Assembly: GCA_017437005.1 (NCBI GenBank)
Contig: JAFSBZ010000023.1
Coordinates: forward strand, 1 to 64,000
DNA length: 64,000 nucleotides
Source of the DNA: Clostridia bacterium
GTDB lineage: Bacteria; Bacillota; Clostridia; Oscillospirales; Acutalibacteraceae
Reading direction: 5' to 3'
Below are positions 53,430 through 60,895 of this stretch, one piece after another (positions within the stretch are counted from its first letter, which is position 1; each line of letters starts with the position of its first letter). The translations under genes and the position numbers were made by a program. The notes beneath the pieces were generated by a model. It was not told the origin of the DNA. It saw only the letters and a program-made list of their open reading frames with translations, and did no database searches.

Positions 53430-53990
53430 ATGAGTGAACTTAAACGCTGTAAATGGTGCAATCTTAAAAACACCGCATACATAAAATACCACGACGAAGA
53501 GTGGGGCGTGCTAAATTTAAATGAGCAGTATTTATTTGAAATGCTGATTTTAGAATCTTTTCAGGCAGGGCTTTCTTGGGAATGTGTGCTTAACAAGCGT
53601 GAGGCTTTCCGCAAAGCATTTGATGGCTTTAATGCCGAAAAGATTGCGGCTTATGACGATGATAAAATTGTCGAGCTTCAAAACAATAAAGATATCATTC
53701 GCAACAAGCTGAAAATTCGGGCTGCGGTAAATAATGCTAAAATCTTTTTGGAAATTCAAAAAGAACACGGCAGTTTCCGCAAGTATCTGAATGCTTTTAC
53801 AGGCGAACAGCAGATTATAGAAGTGGACAAAACTACATCGCCTTTATCGGATGCTTTGTCAGCAGACCTTATAAAGCGCGGAATGAAATTTGTGGGCAGT
53901 ACCATAATTTATTCCTATCTGCAGGCAATCGGCGTTATTTACTCGCACGAGGAAGAATGTTTTATGTATAAAGGACGTATGGGTGAATGA
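53430..53990 (+). CDS. tag: DNA-3-methyladenine glycosylase I
   Basis: Base-excision enzyme removing 3-methyladenine, 186 aa. RCKWCNL...YIKYHDEEWG, FEMLILESFQAGLSWECVL and MKFVGSTIIYSYLQAIGVI are diagnostic. The usual zinc ligands include the N-terminal CxxC (Cys7/Cys10). GGAGCG lies 9 bases before the ATG. It overlaps the next gene (ATGA). Confidence 0.95.
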   Translation: MSELKRCKWCNLKNTAYIKYHDEEWGVLNLNEQYLFEMLILESFQAGLSWECVLNKREAFRKAFDGFNAEKIAAYDDDKIVELQNNKDIIRNKLKIRAAVNNAKIFLEIQKEHGSFRKYLNAFTGEQQIIEVDKTTSPLSDALSADLIKRGMKFVGSTIIYSYLQAIGVIYSHEEECFMYKGRMGE

Positions 53991-54718
53991 AAAATATATA
54001 CGAAAAAAGCAAAATCAGGTTTGCTCTTACTTGGATTATTGGTTATGTAATCGGCGCAAGCTGTACCGATGAGTTGTCAAGACTCGTTAATATGGAGAAA
54101 AGCATAACAGTTATTTTTCTTGGTATTATGACGGCGGTCGCTCTTCTTTGGATGAAAAAGAATGACTTGTTTCGTGAGTTTGGTCTTTGTAGAGCAGAGA
54201 TTAGCGCTAAAAGACTACTATACTATATTCCACTTATCGTCATTGCATCCTGCAATCTGTGGTTTGGCGTTACTGTAAATTACAAGTGGTACATAACCGC
54301 TTTTTATATTCTCAGTATGATTCTTGTGGGATTATTGGAGGAGATTATTTTCCGCGGTTTCTTATTTAAGGCAATGGCGGAAAATAATTTAAAATCTGCA
54401 ATTATCGTTTCGAGCATTACCTTTGGCATCGGACATTTTGTGAACCTTATAAACGGTAGCGGTGCAGAGCTAATTCCTAATATTTGTCAGGTTGTATCGG
54501 CTATTGCAATAGGTTATTTGTTTGTGACTTTGTTCTATAAAACGAAGAGCTTGTGGGCGCCGATTATTGCCCATGCCTTTATCAATTCGCTTAGTGCCTT
54601 TGCTGTAGATATTACGAACACTCAGCAAATTATTACGTCCGCCGTTATCTCGGTTATTGCGGTAATTTATGGAACGTTTATATTAAAAAACAGAGGAAAA
54701 GTATATGAAGAAAATTAA
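53987..54718 (+). CDS. CPBP-family intramembrane metalloprotease
   Basis: Membrane protein of 243 aa with about seven helices. The CPBP/Rce1-like motifs are EEIIFR (Glu118, Glu119, Arg123), FGIGHFVN and HAFIN. Family roles include CAAX-type processing and bacteriocin immunity. Overlaps tag by four bases and the next TIGR04076 gene by 14. Confidence 0.88.
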   Translation: MKNIYEKSKIRFALTWIIGYVIGASCTDELSRLVNMEKSITVIFLGIMTAVALLWMKKNDLFREFGLCRAEISAKRLLYYIPLIVIASCNLWFGVTVNYKWYITAFYILSMILVGLLEEIIFRGFLFKAMAENNLKSAIIVSSITFGIGHFVNLINGSGAELIPNICQVVSAIAIGYLFVTLFYKTKSLWAPIIAHAFINSLSAFAVDITNTQQIITSAVISVIAVIYGTFILKNRGKVYEEN

Positions 54719-55007
54719 GATCACCGTAATGCGAAAAGCACGGTATGATGATTTGATTGAAAAGTTTGAAAACCCGATAGAACACGCTTGCGACTTACAA
54801 GAAGGACAGGTGTTTATATGCGAAGGTTGGCAAAAGCCTGACGGGTTTTGCGACAGTGCGTGGGAGAGCGTTTCGCCGTTTGTTATGACTCTTGCTCACG
54901 GTGGCGAGAATTTCTATGACGGATGGATGAAGAATCCGAAATCTGCAATGATTTCTTGCAATGACGGCTTCCGTCCCGTAAGTTTTTTAATTGAAGTTGT
55001 CGAATGA
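54705..55007 (+). CDS. TIGR04076 family protein, copy 2
   Basis: 100 aa, 95% identical to the protein at 50930. Differences are Lys19Glu, Tyr21Phe, Glu46Asp, Asp54Glu and Cys99Val. About 300 bp of similar DNA at 3.8 kb distance in direct orientation brackets seven genes. Its start overlaps the CPBP gene by 14 bases, with AGAGGAAA upstream. Family function unknown. Confidence 0.85.
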   Translation: MKKIKITVMRKARYDDLIEKFENPIEHACDLQEGQVFICEGWQKPDGFCDSAWESVSPFVMTLAHGGENFYDGWMKNPKSAMISCNDGFRPVSFLIEVVE

Positions 55008-55016
55008 GGATAAAAA

Positions 55017-55577
55017 ATGAATAATGAAATTTTTGAAACAATACATAGAAGAATAAAATATATTTGGGAAGAAAAAATTAAAGAAGATTATACTGATGGT
55101 TGGCTTTTAAAGGAAGATACTTTAAAAAATGCATTATATCATCATTTGAGAAATGAATTATCCACCGTTTTTGCCGAAAACAATATTAGAATATTTACTG
55201 AATTTACAGATGGTGAATTTAAAGGGACTAAAAAACGTCCTGATATGGTTATAGCGACTGTTGATTTTGATAAAGAAGACCACAATGGCTATTACGGCGA
55301 TGATATAAAAGAGTGTCTTGCTGTGATTGAGATTAAATTTAAAAACAAAAATTCAGCAGACACAATTTATGCCGATTATGATAAGTTAAAAGAGTATATA
55401 GATGCTTTGGGCGTAAAAGCTCATTTGTATATGGCAACAATATGGGAAAGCGAAGATAAACCTACCACATGGATTAGAAAAAACACATCTTGGGCTAAAG
55501 GTAAAGTTACCGAATTAAATGCATCTTATATTATAGGTTCTGATTATGAGCCACAGTTTTATGTTTATGAGCATTAA
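55017..55577 (+). CDS. PD-(D/E)XK-like nuclease-fold protein
   Basis: 186 aa. Helical N terminus, then RPDMVIA (Asp76) and LAVIEIKFK (Glu105-Ile-Lys107), the spacing and hydrophobic setting of a PD-(D/E)XK core. Such proteins are often restriction-type or repair nucleases, but no methylase or helicase partner is near. The AT-rich coding sequence contrasts with its richer neighbours. Family not named. Confidence 0.6.
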   Translation: MNNEIFETIHRRIKYIWEEKIKEDYTDGWLLKEDTLKNALYHHLRNELSTVFAENNIRIFTEFTDGEFKGTKKRPDMVIATVDFDKEDHNGYYGDDIKECLAVIEIKFKNKNSADTIYADYDKLKEYIDALGVKAHLYMATIWESEDKPTTWIRKNTSWAKGKVTELNASYIIGSDYEPQFYVYEH

Positions 55578-55596
55578 TTGATTGGAGAATGACATT

Positions 55597-55950
55597 ATGT
55601 TGAAATTTATCTGCTACCCGAAATGCACCACTTGCCAAAGGGCAAAAAAGTGGTTGGATGATAACAAAATCGAATATGAGCTTAGAGATATTAAACTCGA
55701 CAATCCCACGTTTGAAGAGTTGACCGAGTGGTATAACAAAAGCGGATTGCCGATTAAGAAATTCTTTAACACAAGCGGTCTTTTATATAAATCATTAGAC
55801 TTTAAAAACAAATTGCCCGAAATGAGTGAGGAAGAGATGCTCAAACTTCTCGCAACCGACGGTATGCTTGTTAAGAGACCGTTACTCATCGGTGATGATT
55901 TTGTGCTTGTTGGGTTTAAGGAAACCGAATGGAAAGAAAGATGTAAGTAA
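55597..55950 (+). CDS. ArsC/Spx-family reductase-like protein
   Basis: 117 aa from the ATG at 55597 with TTGGAGAATG before it; an upstream TTG at 55582 belongs to the RBS region. YPKCTTCQRAKKWLDDN carries CxxC, and FNTSGLLYKSLDF and DGMLVKRPLL fit the ArsC/Spx/YffB family. In Firmicutes these may be arsenate reductases or Spx-like regulators; no ars genes are nearby. Confidence 0.88.
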   Translation: MLKFICYPKCTTCQRAKKWLDDNKIEYELRDIKLDNPTFEELTEWYNKSGLPIKKFFNTSGLLYKSLDFKNKLPEMSEEEMLKLLATDGMLVKRPLLIGDDFVLVGFKETEWKERCK

Positions 55951-55952
55951 TC

Positions 55953-56258
55953 ATGAACGGTGAAAGACTAAAAGAAATACGAGAAAGCAACAACATTTCG
56001 AGGAAACAACTGGCTCAAAAAATATACGTAACTGAATCAATTGTTCAGAGTTGGGAAGAAGGTTGGTATATAGAAAGCCCGTCTTCCGGAGAAGTCGAAG
56101 AAATGGCAGAAGTCTTTAATATGTCTGAAGAAATATTGAGGAATATATTAGATTTGCCGGAAGAAGATGATTCCGATAATAACACGACATCTTTCGTTGA
56201 TTATATTGATGCCGGTGTTAGAGCAGTTAAGCATATAAAAAAGAAGAAAAACAAGTAA
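55953..56258 (+). CDS. Xre-family helix-turn-helix protein
   Basis: 101 aa. N-terminal HTH of the Xre/Cro type (LKEIRESNNISRKQLAQKIYVTESIVQSWE, split at KQLA), then an acidic segment. It begins two bases after the ArsC-like gene. Target unknown; could regulate that gene or itself. Confidence 0.82.
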   Translation: MNGERLKEIRESNNISRKQLAQKIYVTESIVQSWEEGWYIESPSSGEVEEMAEVFNMSEEILRNILDLPEEDDSDNNTTSFVDYIDAGVRAVKHIKKKKNK

Positions 56259-56286
56259 TTGATATTTGTCGCATATGAAGCGACCT

Positions 56287-56339
56287 AACCTCTCTTTTAT
56301 TGGTGTACAATGGTTGCATCAAATGAAAGAGAGGTTTTT
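56287..56339 (+). promoter_or_regulatory. Long-loop hairpin overlapping the vWA gene RBS
   Basis: AACCTCTCTTT (56287-56297) pairs with AAAGAGAGGTT (56326-56336), 28-base loop, then TTTT. The 3' arm contains GAGAGG, the RBS of the gene starting at 56344. It may act as a terminator for upstream genes or as a translational switch. Confidence 0.45.
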
Positions 56340-56343
56340 ACTC

Positions 56344-56988
56344 ATGAAAAACAACATTACTGAACTCGTATTTATTTTAGACCGTAGCGGTTCTATGGCA
56401 GGGCTTGAGAGCGATACAATCGGTGGATTCAACTCAATGATTGAAAAGCAGAAGAAACAAGATGGCGGTTGTTATGTATCTACAATTCTTTTCAACGGCG
56501 AAAGCGAAGTTGTTCATGACCGAGAAAAACTCGGTGAAATTCATCCGATGACCGAGAGAGATTATGTGGTTGGCGGATGTACCGCACTGATTGATGCTAT
56601 CGGCGGTGCGATTCACCATATAGGTAAACTCCATAAGTATTTCGGAGAGAGTGCACCTGAACATACAATGTTTGTAATCACAACCGACGGTCAGGAGAAC
56701 GCAAGCCACCGCTACACAAGCAAACAGGTTAAAAAGATGATTGAGCGACAAAAGGAAAAATACGGTTGGGAATTCCTTTTCATTGGCGCTAACATCGATG
56801 CGGTTGAAACCGCATCCCGTTATGGTATAGGTGCTGACCGTGCGGTTAATTATAAATGTGATAGTGAGGGCACTCATATTCTTTATGAGTCAGTTGCTAA
56901 AGCGGTTTGTAGTGTTAGAGCAAGTGAACCGCTGAGCGCAAGCTGGAGCACGGAGATAGATTATGATTATCAAAAACGAGGTAAATAA
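56344..56988 (+). CDS. von Willebrand factor A domain protein
   Basis: 214 aa from the ATG at 56344, which has GAGAGG upstream; the frame from 56266 would cross the hairpin. FILDRSGSMAGLESD holds the MIDAS DxSxS; the other metal residues are in GGCTALID and TTDGQENA. A soluble vWA protein without a signal peptide, so probably cytoplasmic. Binding partner unknown. Confidence 0.88.
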   Translation: MKNNITELVFILDRSGSMAGLESDTIGGFNSMIEKQKKQDGGCYVSTILFNGESEVVHDREKLGEIHPMTERDYVVGGCTALIDAIGGAIHHIGKLHKYFGESAPEHTMFVITTDGQENASHRYTSKQVKKMIERQKEKYGWEFLFIGANIDAVETASRYGIGADRAVNYKCDSEGTHILYESVAKAVCSVRASEPLSASWSTEIDYDYQKRGK

Positions 56989-57004
56989 AATAAATTCTTT
57001 AAAA

Positions 57005-57030
57005 TTCTGCTTTTAAAAGCAGAGTTTTTT
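57005..57030 (+). terminator. Terminator after the vWA gene
   Basis: TTCTGCTTTT and AAAAGCAGAG form a stem, then TTTTTT. Confidence 0.82.
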
Positions 57031-57120
57031 ACTTGCTGTACGTAATTTTACTCTTTAAATGTGTTTAAATATCATTATAAATTTAATTTAAATTGCATAG
57101 AATTAAGAGATAGGTTTATC

Positions 57121-57149
57121 TTGCAATAAAATTGTAATGGTTATATAAT
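57121..57149 (+). promoter_or_regulatory. Consensus promoter of the cwlD remnant
   Basis: TTGCAA (57121-57126), 17-base spacer and a perfect TATAAT (57144-57149), followed by AAGGAG and TTG at 57169. Confidence 0.7.
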
Positions 57150-57168
57150 AACTAAGGAGTGTTTTTTC

Positions 57169-57342
57169 TTGAATATTATAAAGCGGGCAACACCTCAACT
57201 CATAATGCTGTTAGTTATTTGTTTAATAGCCGCATTTAGTTATGTTAAAACCGAGATAATCGGTGTTAGCACATCACCAGATAACACAAGAACAGTTATA
57301 ATTGATGCAGGTCACGCGGCATTAAAAAATACTATAGATTAG
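57169..57342 (+). pseudogene. Truncated CwlD-like N-acetylmuramoyl-L-alanine amidase
   Basis: Fifty-seven codons from TTG behind AAGGAG: a membrane anchor (LIMLLVICLIAAFSYVKTE), then the first strand of an amidase_3 domain, TVIIDAGH. In intact CwlD proteins this is followed by GG and about 150 more residues. Here the frame runs to AALKNTID and stops. No further amidase sequence follows before the terminator, so most of the gene is deleted. CwlD works in spore cortex formation, implying a spore-forming ancestor. The promoter and RBS remain intact. Confidence 0.72.
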
Positions 57343-57381
57343 TAAAAACAACCTTAAAAAGCAGCGCCAAGTAAATGTTAA

Positions 57382-57416
57382 AAACGGATGAGTTTAGCGC
57401 TCATCCGTTTGATTTT
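57382..57416 (+). terminator. Terminator after the cwlD remnant
   Basis: AAACGGATGAG (57382-57392) and CTCATCCGTTT (57400-57410), loop TTTAGCG, followed by GATTTTTT. Confidence 0.85.
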
Positions 57417-57468
57417 TTACAGTTAATTTGGGAACACAAACCAATATACCAAAATAAAATGTAGCTTT

Positions 57469-57512
57469 CGCTATATTTTAGCGTTGCAAAGATGTTCTTC
57501 TTGTGGTATACT
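57469..57512 (+). promoter_or_regulatory. Promoter and possible operator of the HTH-Fic pair
   Basis: TTGCAA (57484-57489), 17-base spacer and TATACT (57507-57512). The inverted repeat CGCTA/TAGCG (57469-57473, 57479-57483) abuts the -35 box and may be the site of the HTH protein. Confidence 0.55.
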
Positions 57513-57550
57513 GTGTGTGTAGAATTTTATTCCTTTAATGAGGTGTATTT

Positions 57551-57772
57551 ATGGCTGTTAGTTACAAAAAACTATGGAAGCTTTTAATTGACCACGATAT
57601 GCGTAAAAAAGACCTTGCCAAAGTTGCAGAAATCAGCAATTATACCATTACTAAGATGAGTAAGGGTGAAAACGTTACGGTTGAGACTTTAGGCAAAATT
57701 TGTGCCGCCTTAAACTGCGGAGTGGATGATATTATGGAGTTCGTACCCAATGAAGTAAGGGGGGGCAAATAA
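57551..57772 (+). CDS. Small Xre-type HTH protein paired with Fic
   Basis: 73 aa of the YozG-like HTH type: [20 protein letters not shown]...[25 protein letters not shown]. It is one base upstream of the Fic gene, the arrangement of antitoxin-toxin operons, and probably represses their shared promoter. Whether it neutralises the Fic enzyme directly is unknown. GAGGTG precedes the ATG. Confidence 0.85.
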   Translation: MAVSYKKLWKLLIDHDMRKKDLAKVAEISNYTITKMSKGENVTVETLGKICAALNCGVDDIMEFVPNEVRGGK

Positions 57773-57773
57773 T

Positions 57774-58379
57774 ATGGCTCTCGAAAATAAATTAGGCATT
57801 ACCAATTCAGCTGACCTTGCTCGTGAGGAAGAACGTATCAGCAAGAAAAAGGCGCTTGAGCTTTTTGAAAGTGGAATATTAGATAAGTTAGAGGCAGGAA
57901 AGTTTTCTGCTCTTAAAGAAATTCATAAATACCTCTTTGACGAGATTTACGATTTTGCAGGCGAAATCAGAAATGTAAATATTTCAAAAGGCAACTTCCG
58001 TTTTGCACCGTTGATGTACTTGCAGGCGGCTCTTGATAATATTGATAAAATGCCGCAATCTACTTTTGACGAGATAGTAGAAAAGTATGTAGAAATGAAC
58101 ATTGCCCACCCCTTCAGAGAGGGTAATGGCCGCAGCACTCGTATTTGGTTAGACTTGATTTTCAAAACCGAACTTCAAAAGGTGGTTGACTGGAGTAGGG
58201 TTGATAAAGAAGATTATTTGTTGGCTATGGAGCGCAGTCCTATTAAGGATATTGAAATTAAGCATATTCTAAAAGCTGCACTTACCGATGATATCAATAG
58301 CCGAGAGGTCTATATGAAAGGCATCGACCACAGCTACTACTATGAAGGCTACACTACCTTCAAAACGGAAGAGTTATAA
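57774..58379 (+). CDS. Fic-family protein AMP-transferase
   Basis: 201 aa with the complete Fic motif [12 protein letters not shown] (His112-Arg123), so the active site looks intact; it transfers AMP or another nucleotide to a target hydroxyl. An N-terminal helix ([20 protein letters not shown]) and a flap region ([18 protein letters not shown]) fit free-standing Fic proteins of Firmicutes. I cannot locate a convincing inhibitory (S/T)xxxE(G/N) motif. Linked to an HTH gene. Confidence 0.9.
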   Translation: MALENKLGITNSADLAREEERISKKKALELFESGILDKLEAGKFSALKEIHKYLFDEIYDFAGEIRNVNISKGNFRFAPLMYLQAALDNIDKMPQSTFDEIVEKYVEMNIAHPFREGNGRSTRIWLDLIFKTELQKVVDWSRVDKEDYLLAMERSPIKDIEIKHILKAALTDDINSREVYMKGIDHSYYYEGYTTFKTEEL

Positions 58380-58420
58380 TTGTTCTATTTGGTAATTTAT
58401 ACACGGAAAGGATTGTCATA

Positions 58421-59233
58421 ATGAAAAAGGCATCTATTATTTTATTGTCTTTGTTTTTCTTGGTATTACCTTTTATAGCGATTGAAATATTTTTTTTGAT
58501 TTTCAGAATTAATATTTTTGATAACCCTGATTTTTGGTATGGATATATGGCGTATTTTGGAACGGTTTCGTTGGCGGCTGTGGCACTTGTTCAAAACTAT
58601 AATGCCAATGTAATCAATGATAGATTACTTAATATGCAAGAAGAACTGCAAGAATTTCAAATTAAAGAAAAGGCTGCCACAGTTGATATTAAACCAATTA
58701 TTTTAGATAGTGAACGTGAGTATTTTATTGTGAACGACGATAATTATAATGACGAATTTGATGTGGTTAATCAAAAATATAAGTATTTTTTCTTTATGGA
58801 GTGTTCTAACATTAACAGAAAAAATGCAAAGCTATTCAATGTGGTTTTCGAAGTAAAAAATATTTCAAATAATATTTTGAAGGAAATATATATTGATGAC
58901 CTAAAAATTTATGATATTATTACCAATGCTTCTGGTGTATCACAAGAAAAAGAAGAAATTAGAGAATATGTTTATAAAAATACATCTGAATATGCTCAAT
59001 GTCTTCTTAGACCAAATGAAAGTATAAAGATTTGCCTAAAGATTTATATGGATGAATATGATATGACCGAGGAGTCTTTTAATATCAATTTCAATTTTTC
59101 TACAAAGTCAATATATAATGTTATTTTTTCTGAAAATGTAAATTGCTTTAGAAACAATGTTGTCGATACTAAAGATAGAATGTATATGAATATTGAAAGA
59201 TGTTATTTTGAGAATATGCCAGAAGCAGTATAA
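58421..59233 (+). CDS. Two-helix membrane protein with soluble C-terminal domain, function unknown
   Basis: 270 aa. Two membrane helices (about 5-28 and 38-58), a short coiled-coil-like linker (LNMQEELQEFQIKEK), then a beta-rich soluble domain with no recognised motif. The sequence is strongly AT-rich, like 55017-55577. RBS GGAAAGG about 13 bases upstream. Lies between the Fic and HipA-like genes. Confidence 0.6.
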   Translation: MKKASIILLSLFFLVLPFIAIEIFFLIFRINIFDNPDFWYGYMAYFGTVSLAAVALVQNYNANVINDRLLNMQEELQEFQIKEKAATVDIKPIILDSEREYFIVNDDNYNDEFDVVNQKYKYFFFMECSNINRKNAKLFNVVFEVKNISNNILKEIYIDDLKIYDIITNASGVSQEKEEIREYVYKNTSEYAQCLLRPNESIKICLKIYMDEYDMTEESFNINFNFSTKSIYNVIFSENVNCFRNNVVDTKDRMYMNIERCYFENMPEAV

Positions 59234-59251
59234 AGGAAAGGAGAATAGTTT

Positions 59252-60286
59252 ATGAAGGATTTTGAGATTTTAAGCCGTGATACAGTTGTAGCTGTTTGGA
59301 AAGATAATGAGCTTAAAGTTTTGAATAATGCTTTGTTGCCGTTATATTTAAAACGAGTTAGCAATGCAAAATCTTGGCTTGAAACACGAGCAATTGACTC
59401 GCATAGAGCAAACTCCCGTCTGCTTAAAAAGGCTTTAAGACTTGTCGAAAAAGACGATGTTTCAACGGTACTTCACGTTAACGCAGCAACCATTACCGAC
59501 ACCTATTGGGTGCGTGAAATTGGCAGCGATTTGAAATATGCAGATATCCGATTTACCAAAGACTATTTCTCCAATTTAGCACTTAGAGGACTTTATTCGA
59601 GTTTTAATTCTGCTGCAAAGCGTAAGGATACCAAAACTCCTGAGCTTACCAATATCGGTAGTTTTGAAAAGTGTTGGAAACTAAAAGACGGAAAATGGTG
59701 GATTTATAAATCTGCCAACCCAAAAGAACAGTTCTCAGAACTCTTTGTATATGAGTTAGGTAAGGCACTCAAGATGAATATGGCACATTACGAAAAGGGT
59801 GATAAATGCGTTAAATCGCTTGATTTCACCGATTCAGCCAATGTCATATTTGAACCGGCTTCATCATTTATGGGTGATGAGGAAGATTATATTAAGGTAG
59901 TTGAGAACTTAAAGGAACTTTGTCCTAAAGCAATTCCTGACTATATTAAAATGATTTTCCTTGATACAATAACCGCTAACCCTGATAGACACACAGGAAA
60001 CTTCGGTTTAATGCGTGATGTTAAAAGTGGTAAACTTTTAGGACTTGCTCCAAACTTTGATAACAATATGGCTCTTATTGCCCGCGGTTATCCAACAAGC
60101 AAATCTACAAATGACCTTTTAATCACGCTCTTCAATGAACTAATGGAAAAGTATCCTGCTTATAAGAAATATTTGCCAAAAGTCACAGAGCAGATGGTTA
60201 AAAAGGTTATCAGTAAACTTAATATGAAAGTGAAATCGCAAGCGGTTATAGATTTAGTTATAAGACGTTATGATGCAATAAAATAA
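59252..60286 (+). CDS. HipA-like kinase
   Basis: 344 aa with a HipA/PI3K-like kinase core: IYKS (Lys153), the catalytic loop NPDRHTGNFG (Asp245, Asn250) and the metal-binding PNFDNN (Asp270). The N-terminal 130 residues are unlike the HipA subdomain 1 and may have another role. HipA proteins phosphorylate translation targets and form toxin pairs with HipB; no HipB-type gene lies directly upstream. AAAGGAG lies 8 bases before the ATG. Confidence 0.82.
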   Translation: MKDFEILSRDTVVAVWKDNELKVLNNALLPLYLKRVSNAKSWLETRAIDSHRANSRLLKKALRLVEKDDVSTVLHVNAATITDTYWVREIGSDLKYADIRFTKDYFSNLALRGLYSSFNSAAKRKDTKTPELTNIGSFEKCWKLKDGKWWIYKSANPKEQFSELFVYELGKALKMNMAHYEKGDKCVKSLDFTDSANVIFEPASSFMGDEEDYIKVVENLKELCPKAIPDYIKMIFLDTITANPDRHTGNFGLMRDVKSGKLLGLAPNFDNNMALIARGYPTSKSTNDLLITLFNELMEKYPAYKKYLPKVTEQMVKKVISKLNMKVKSQAVIDLVIRRYDAIK

Positions 60287-60323
60287 TTTATAATATTTAA
60301 TCAAATATGCAAGTTAAAAAAAT

Positions 60324-60356
60324 CAGGGTGGTTTTATAATACAACCCTGTTTTTTT
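60324..60356 (+). terminator. Terminator after the HipA-like gene
   Basis: CAGGGT...ACCCTG (60324-60349, with weak inner pairs) then eight T or near. Confidence 0.78.
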
Positions 60357-60387
60357 GTGTATAATTGATATTTTTAAATTAGAAAAA

Positions 60388-60434
60388 GGCAAAACTCTAA
60401 AAGGATGGTTTTAGGATCAAATTAGAGTTGTGCC
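60388..60434 (+). repeat. Hairpin element, copy 1
   Basis: GGCAAAACTCTAA and TTAGAGTTGTGCC form an almost perfect 13-bp stem with a 21-base loop beginning AAGGATGGTTTT. It is the reverse complement in layout of the element at 63925-63972. No T run, so not an ordinary terminator. Confidence 0.8.
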
Positions 60435-60648
60435 TTTAAAGCAATATAAGGTTGATGATTCATCAAGTGGTGTTGATGAAATTGTTTTTGGTGAAACAAC
60501 ACCCTCTGACAACAATCAGAGTAATGAAAATGTTAGTGATGATAATGAATCAGATAACGATAGCAGCCGGGATGACGCAAATTCGTCAGAAAACGAAAGT
60601 TCTCTCGATGATGATTCACTTGTTGGGTGGAACAGGCCAGTCTTTTAA
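60430..60648 (+). CDS. Short acidic S/D/N-rich open frame, possibly a remnant
   Basis: Seventy-two codons from GTG lying inside the 3' arm of the hairpin; no RBS and no signal peptide. Composition is dominated by Asp, Ser, Asn and Glu, as in the wall-spanning linkers of surface proteins, so it may be what is left of such a gene. It may equally be noncoding. From here to 60895 there is otherwise only the 60672 hairpin and AT-rich sequence. Confidence 0.3.
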   Translation: MPLKQYKVDDSSSGVDEIVFGETTPSDNNQSNENVSDDNESDNDSSRDDANSSENESSLDDDSLVGWNRPVF

Positions 60649-60671
60649 TAGACATCTCAATCTCTTTTATA

Positions 60672-60714
60672 GAAACGGCAACCCTGCTTTTGTGAGGTTG
60701 CCGTTTCGCTTTTC
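60672..60714 (+). terminator. Stable hairpin, probably a terminator
   Basis: GAAACGGCAACC (60672-60683) and GGTTGCCGTTTC (60696-60707) pair perfectly over a 12-base loop; a modest GCTTTT follows. Confidence 0.7.
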
Positions 60715-60895
60715 AGATATATATTATTAATATTGCACAAAAACGCGATTAAATTTTGTGTATCTTGTATTTATTTTCGCTAAAAAATGAAATTTTAGCC
60801 TTGAAAAATGAAAGTTATACCAAGAAAAAATAAAATTCAAATTATATAATTAACATAGCATTAATAAAATGCACATTTTATAAGGAGTGAAATTT

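Noticed and set aside
49549..60648. Integron or prophage
   Set aside because: No integrase, attC-like repeats, structural phage genes or attachment duplications were recognised.
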